DNA of 64,000 nt from contig CALSRT010000009.1 in NCBI GenBank assembly GCA_943788825.1, positions 62,001 to 126,000 on the forward strand, given 5' to 3'. Shown in pieces: positions 60,536 to 64,000 of this stretch (within the stretch, counting starts at the first letter, position 1; each line of letters begins with the position of its first letter). Source of the DNA: UBA4582 sp002389265. GTDB taxonomy: Bacteria > Pseudomonadota > Gammaproteobacteria > Pseudomonadales > Azotimanducaceae. Both the position numbers and the translations under genes were made by a program. Under the pieces are notes generated by a model. That model saw nothing but the letters and a program-made list of their open reading frames with translations, did no database searches and had not been told where the DNA came from.

Positions 60536-62895
60536 TGTCTTCTCGGTTTCTGTTGAATATGGGTAACTTTCGTCTAATTACGTCAGGGCTGTTCTTCCTG
60601 ACAACGGTGCTGGCAGCGTCTTCGGTATTCGCGTTTACTATTTCTGATATACGCATCGAGGGTCTTCAGCGGATGTCGGCAGGGAGTGTGTTTGCCGAAA
60701 TTCCTTATAACGTTGGTGATGAGATAGATGATACCGAGTTGAGGCAGATCGTCAAAGGCGTATTCAAGACGGGGTCCTTCAGCGATGTTCAGGTAGGACG
60801 AGATGGCGATGTTCTGGTGGTGGTTGTGGAGGAAAGACCTGCTATCGACTCCATTGAGATTGATGGTAATAAGGCGATTAAGACTGAAGCCCTGCTTGAG
60901 GGTTTGGAAAAATCCGGATTGTCGCAAGGCGAAATTTTCAAGAAAGTCACACTAGAGCATATTCGTACTGACCTTGAGCGACAGTACGTTTCTCAGGGAC
61001 GTTATGGCGCGAGCATTGAGACTGAGGTTGAGGAATTGCCGCGTAATCGCGTCACGCTGAAAATCAATGTGACCGAAGGCGATGTCTCGGGCATTCACCA
61101 TATGAATATTGTCGGCAACAAGGTCTTCGATAACAAAACGTTGTTGGAAATTTTGGAATTGAAACTGCCGACGATATTGTCGTTTTATACCAAAGATGAC
61201 CAATACTCGAAAGAGAAGCTGACAGGTGATCTTGAAAAGCTCGAGTCTTATTACCTCGATCGGGGCTACCTTAACTTTGTTATTGATTCTACCCAGGTTT
61301 CGATCTCACCCAATCGTGAAGATGTCTACATCACGATTAATGTTATCGAAGGTGAGAAGTTTATTGTTCGAGATGTTGATATCGCCGGGGAGTTACATGA
61401 TGTGCCAGAATCGGCTATTCGATCGCTGCTGAGTGTCTACCCAGGGCAGGTGTTCTCTCGACAGTTAATCACGGACTCGGAAGAGCGGATCGAAGCTGCT
61501 CTCGGTAACTCGGGCTATACTTTTGCCAGTGCGACTGGCCAACCGGTGCCCACAGAGGCAGGCGATGAAGTCACAGTCAAATTTTTTATTGATGCGGGCC
61601 GACGAGCCTATGTGCGGCGAATCAACTTTCGAGGTAATACGCTAACCCAGGACAAGGTGCTGCGTCGAGAAATGCGCCAGATGGAAGGCGGTTGGGCCTC
61701 AACGGCTGCTATCGAACGCTCGAAGCTGCGTCTCGAACGGTTGGGGTTCTTTAAAGAGATCAACGTTGAAACCCCAGCGGTACCGGGTGTGGATGATCAG
61801 ATCGACGTGGATTATACCGTTGAAGAGCAGCCTACGGGCTCAATCTCCGCAACCCTAGGCTACGCTGAGGCTGCCGGCCTGATTCTGGGTGCCAGTTACC
61901 AGCAGAATAACGTATTCGGTACGGGTAACAGTGTTAATCTGGGCGTAAACTACAGTGCTTTCCAGACATCGTACAACCTCTCCTACTTTGATCCTTACTA
62001 TACGGTGGACGGCGTCAGTCGTGGTTACTCGGTGTTTTTTCGCAGCACTAGCTTTGATGAGCGTAATATCGCCCGATTCTCAACAGACGCCTATGGCGGT
62101 TCCGTTAACTTCGGCTATCCCATTAGCGAAGTCGCTAGAATTGGCTTCAATGTAGGCTATGAAAGTACCAACATCAAAGAGGGGATTTATCCGGCTCAGG
62201 AAATTTCTCAGTTCCTGTCCTCTGAAGGCAACAAGTTTAACCTAGTGTCCCTGTCGGCAACTTATAGTATGTCGGCCTTGAATCGTGGTCTGCTGCCAAC
62301 GGCCGGCAAGTCGCAATCGCTGTCCTACGAGATGACTGTGCCCGGCAGTCAGTTAGAATTTTTCCGGGTAAATTATGAAGGGCAGATATTTTACCCGTTA
62401 CCTAGTGTCTTCACTCTTCGATTGAAGACAACGCTGGGATATGGGGAGGGTTACGGTAAGACTAACTCGTTCCCATTTTATAAGAATTTTTATGCGGGCG
62501 GTTTTGGTTCTGTTCGTGGTTACGAGGCAAACACGCTTGGGCCGCGTTCGACACCTTCGCCGAACTCGACATTTATACGCCCGGAACCTATTGGCGGTAA
62601 TATCCTTATCAGTGGCACGGCTGAAGTGTTATTTCCGCTGCCGTTCGTCAAAGATCAACGTCAGCTGAAGTCGGCCTTGTTCGTCGATGCAGGTAACGTT
62701 TTCAATTCGAATTGCCCGCCGGTCAGTCAAATCTGTCGAGATGTCAGTGATGGTGAATTACGCTACTCTGCCGGTCTCGCTGTGACCTGGGTGACGGGCT
62801 TTGCACCCATCAGTATTAGTATCAGCACGCCGTTTAACCGCAAACCCGGGGATGAAGGTGAGTCATTCCAATTTGAGTTGGGTCGAACGTTCTAG
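60535..62895 (+). CDS. bamA: Outer membrane protein assembly factor BamA
   Basis: A 786-residue Omp85 protein, the core of the machine that folds beta-barrels into the outer membrane. A signal peptide ends near AASSVFA. Five POTRA domains follow (the first: FTISDIRIEGLQRMSAGSVF; a later one: AYVRRINFRGNTLTQDKVLR), then a 16-strand barrel. The conserved loop-6 motif is in GSVRGYEANTLGPRS (VRGF in most), and the last residue is Phe, the usual barrel C-terminal signal. It follows rseP with a one-base overlap (TAATG). Confidence 0.97.
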   Translation: MSSRFLLNMGNFRLITSGLFFLTTVLAASSVFAFTISDIRIEGLQRMSAGSVFAEIPYNVGDEIDDTELRQIVKGVFKTGSFSDVQVGRDGDVLVVVVEERPAIDSIEIDGNKAIKTEALLEGLEKSGLSQGEIFKKVTLEHIRTDLERQYVSQGRYGASIETEVEELPRNRVTLKINVTEGDVSGIHHMNIVGNKVFDNKTLLEILELKLPTILSFYTKDDQYSKEKLTGDLEKLESYYLDRGYLNFVIDSTQVSISPNREDVYITINVIEGEKFIVRDVDIAGELHDVPESAIRSLLSVYPGQVFSRQLITDSEERIEAALGNSGYTFASATGQPVPTEAGDEVTVKFFIDAGRRAYVRRINFRGNTLTQDKVLRREMRQMEGGWASTAAIERSKLRLERLGFFKEINVETPAVPGVDDQIDVDYTVEEQPTGSISATLGYAEAAGLILGASYQQNNVFGTGNSVNLGVNYSAFQTSYNLSYFDPYYTVDGVSRGYSVFFRSTSFDERNIARFSTDAYGGSVNFGYPISEVARIGFNVGYESTNIKEGIYPAQEISQFLSSEGNKFNLVSLSATYSMSALNRGLLPTAGKSQSLSYEMTVPGSQLEFFRVNYEGQIFYPLPSVFTLRLKTTLGYGEGYGKTNSFPFYKNFYAGGFGSVRGYEANTLGPRSTPSPNSTFIRPEPIGGNILISGTAEVLFPLPFVKDQRQLKSALFVDAGNVFNSNCPPVSQICRDVSDGELRYSAGLAVTWVTGFAPISISISTPFNRKPGDEGESFQFELGRTF

Positions 62896-62984
62896 AGTTC
62901 ATCACGACTGGTGTGTGGTTTGGAATGAAAGGTGGGTATCGCTAGCGGTAAATGTTTAGGCTGGTAGTCTGGAGTGCTCTAATC

Positions 62985-63011
62985 GAACTTTTCATGAAAA
63001 GACGGATCAGA
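62985..63011 (+). promoter_or_regulatory. Candidate sigma-E promoter for skp-lpxD
   Basis: GAACTT (62985-62990), 16 bases, then TCAGA (63007-63011), one mismatch from the TCTGA consensus. A perfect 14-base palindrome CTTTTCATGAAAAG (62988-63001) overlaps the -35. It lies in the 317-base gap between bamA and skp. Skp and LpxD genes are sigma-E targets in E. coli, which supports the call. The rest of the gap holds a CAA-rich leader (about 63144-63200) with no clear structure. Confidence 0.5.
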
Positions 63012-63212
63012 CTGATGACTATTGTTTGCGCAATCGGTCATTGAATCAATTTGGCGAATGTGTAAACATCCGCTCGGTGAGAAGCCGTTCATGACAGTAA
63101 CCGAGATCAGCCGTATTACTGAGCTCGTAGCGACGATACAATAGTTGCAACAATTTCCGCGACAATTTCGCAACAACTTGCAGCAACAATGCCGCAAACA
63201 AGGAGAACACTA

Positions 63213-63749
63213 GTGCAGATCAAACAACGTATTATGGCAACTATTCTGACTGCTACGGCTGCAGTTTTCGGATTCGCCGCGCCCAACGTCTTCGCTGAAG
63301 TTAAAATTGCTGTTGTTGACGTTCAGGCAGCTATCCTGAACTCAGAGGAAGCCAAGCGTCTGATGGCTCAGATTCAGGAAGAGTTCAAGGCCGAAGAAGA
63401 GCAAATTCGATCAATTCAATCTGAAGCTGCTGTATTGTATGAACGTTTGCAGAAAGATGGCGAAGTCATGAGTGAAGCGGAAAAGCGCAAAGTCCAGCAG
63501 CAAATCGAATCAAAGAACAATGACTTTGTTTACAATCGGAAGAAACTTCAGAGCCTGATCGAGCAACGGCAGCAAGAGTTGTTTGCGGGTGTCGACGCTA
63601 AAGTTCAAAGAGCGATTGAAGACCTGGTGAAAACTGAGGACTTTGATTTGATCTTGCCACGACAAGCAGCACTTTATGCAGGTGAGCTTTATAATATCAC
63701 TCGCAAAGTCACTGAAAGACTCAATGAATTAGGCGCGAAGAACCCGTAA
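63213..63749 (+). CDS. skp: Periplasmic chaperone Skp/OmpH
   Basis: A 178-residue chaperone that carries unfolded outer-membrane proteins through the periplasm. A signal peptide ends at FAAPNVFA. The body strand KIAVVDVQAAILNSEEAK is followed by a long coiled coil (LMAQIQEEFKAEEEQIRSIQ to LIEQRQQELFAG) that forms the tentacles of the trimer, and a C-terminal strand region (FDLILPRQAALYA). The start is a GTG seven bases after AAGGAG; an ATG eight codons earlier lies before that site. lpxD follows after 36 bases. Confidence 0.94.
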   Translation: MQIKQRIMATILTATAAVFGFAAPNVFAEVKIAVVDVQAAILNSEEAKRLMAQIQEEFKAEEEQIRSIQSEAAVLYERLQKDGEVMSEAEKRKVQQQIESKNNDFVYNRKKLQSLIEQRQQELFAGVDAKVQRAIEDLVKTEDFDLILPRQAALYAGELYNITRKVTERLNELGAKNP

Positions 63750-63785
63750 ATCACACCAAAGGTTGATTTTAACGGTTAATCATAC

Positions 63786-64000
63786 ATGACGCTTTCAATC
63801 AGTCTCGGGGATCTGGCTCGGAAGTTTCAATTAGAGCTTATGGGTGATCCGACTATCGAAGTGAGCGGTATCGCAAATCTGCGAGATGCTCATTCGGCGC
63901 AACTGGCTTTCTTGTTTAGTTCGGCCTACCGGCCTATGTTGAATGAGACTGCCGCTGCCGCCGTTGTGATGCGCAAGGCAGATGCAGCAGGCAGCGATAA
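63786..64000 (+). CDS. lpxD: UDP-3-O-acylglucosamine N-acyltransferase, 3'-truncated by window edge
   Basis: Only the first 71 codons are in the window. They read TLSISLGDLARKFQLELMGD, then VSGIANLRDAHSAQLAFLFS, which is the N-terminal uridine-binding domain of LpxD. The enzyme adds the second hydroxy-acyl chain in lipid A synthesis. The acyltransferase beta-helix lies beyond the edge. Position after skp is the conserved one, which makes the call safe in spite of the short length. Confidence 0.93.
   Translation, partial: MTLSISLGDLARKFQLELMGDPTIEVSGIANLRDAHSAQLAFLFSSAYRPMLNETAAAAVVMRKADAAGSD

Noticed and set aside
1..64000. Possible tRNA, rRNA, CRISPR arrays, insertion sequences or prophage genes
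   Set aside because: I looked through the gaps on both strands and saw no cloverleaf with a GTTCGA arm, no regularly spaced palindromic repeats, and no transposase, integrase or phage structural proteins.

Overview
This is a 64 kb stretch of a gammaproteobacterial chromosome. The gene content and order point to a heterotrophic, probably marine, relative of Pseudomonas or Cellvibrio (inference from synteny: rpoE/algU-rseA-rseB-rseC-degQ-lepA-lepB-DUF4845-rnc-era-recO-acpS, then a GacS-like gene, cysM, rlmD and relA; and map-rpsB-tsf-pyrH-frr-cdsA-dxr-rseP-bamA-skp-lpxD). G+C looks moderate and codon use is uniform. I see no rRNA, tRNA, CRISPR, phage or insertion sequence. Both ends cut through genes: an acyl-CoA dehydrogenase on the left and lpxD on the right.

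Layout. 1-6.7 kb is accessory catabolism: a pair of acyl-CoA dehydrogenases, an FKBP lipoprotein, a flavin-dependent LLM oxidoreductase, a LysR regulator divergent from a short-chain dehydrogenase, and a GNAT acetyltransferase. 6.8-12.4 kb is a full distal valine-degradation operon (mmsA, acyl-CoA dehydrogenase, enoyl-CoA hydratase, 3-hydroxyisobutyryl-CoA hydrolase, mmsB) in which the hydrolase is frameshifted. 12.5-15.9 kb holds ygfZ, sdhE, ygfX and nadB. 16-20.7 kb is the envelope-stress sigma factor locus. 20.8-26.6 kb carries translation, secretion and RNA-processing genes, with a frameshifted recO. 26.7-39.4 kb has a degenerate GacS/BarA-type protein, cysM, rlmD, relA, adk, a Lys/Ala-rich histone-like gene, mobA, yoaA, tsaB and rsmJ. 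39.4-53.1 kb is a long minus-strand block: map, glnD, dapC, dapD, dapE, an unknown gene, gspN, gspC, gspD, plsB. 53.4-64 kb is the rpsB to lpxD block.

How the genes work together. Two parts of the sigma-E circuit lie in this window: the sigma factor with its anti-sigma partners and a DegQ/MucD protease, and the intramembrane protease RseP next to outer-membrane targets BamA, Skp and LpxD. Sigma-E-like promoter sequences lie before rpoE and before skp. The minus-strand block combines lysine/diaminopimelate synthesis (dapC, dapD, dapE) with nitrogen sensing (glnD) and the start of a type II secretion set (gspN, gspC, gspD).

The main oddities are: a GacS/BarA-like hybrid protein whose kinase core has lost its histidine and ATP-binding boxes while its receiver and Hpt domains look intact; two single-base frameshifts (3-hydroxyisobutyryl-CoA hydrolase and recO); short tandem duplications lying across the stop codons of three unrelated genes; and the absence of uppS and pdxJ from their usual places. 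I did not find a wholly new multigene system. Start codons were moved from the longest frame where a Shine-Dalgarno sequence or family N-terminus argued for it.
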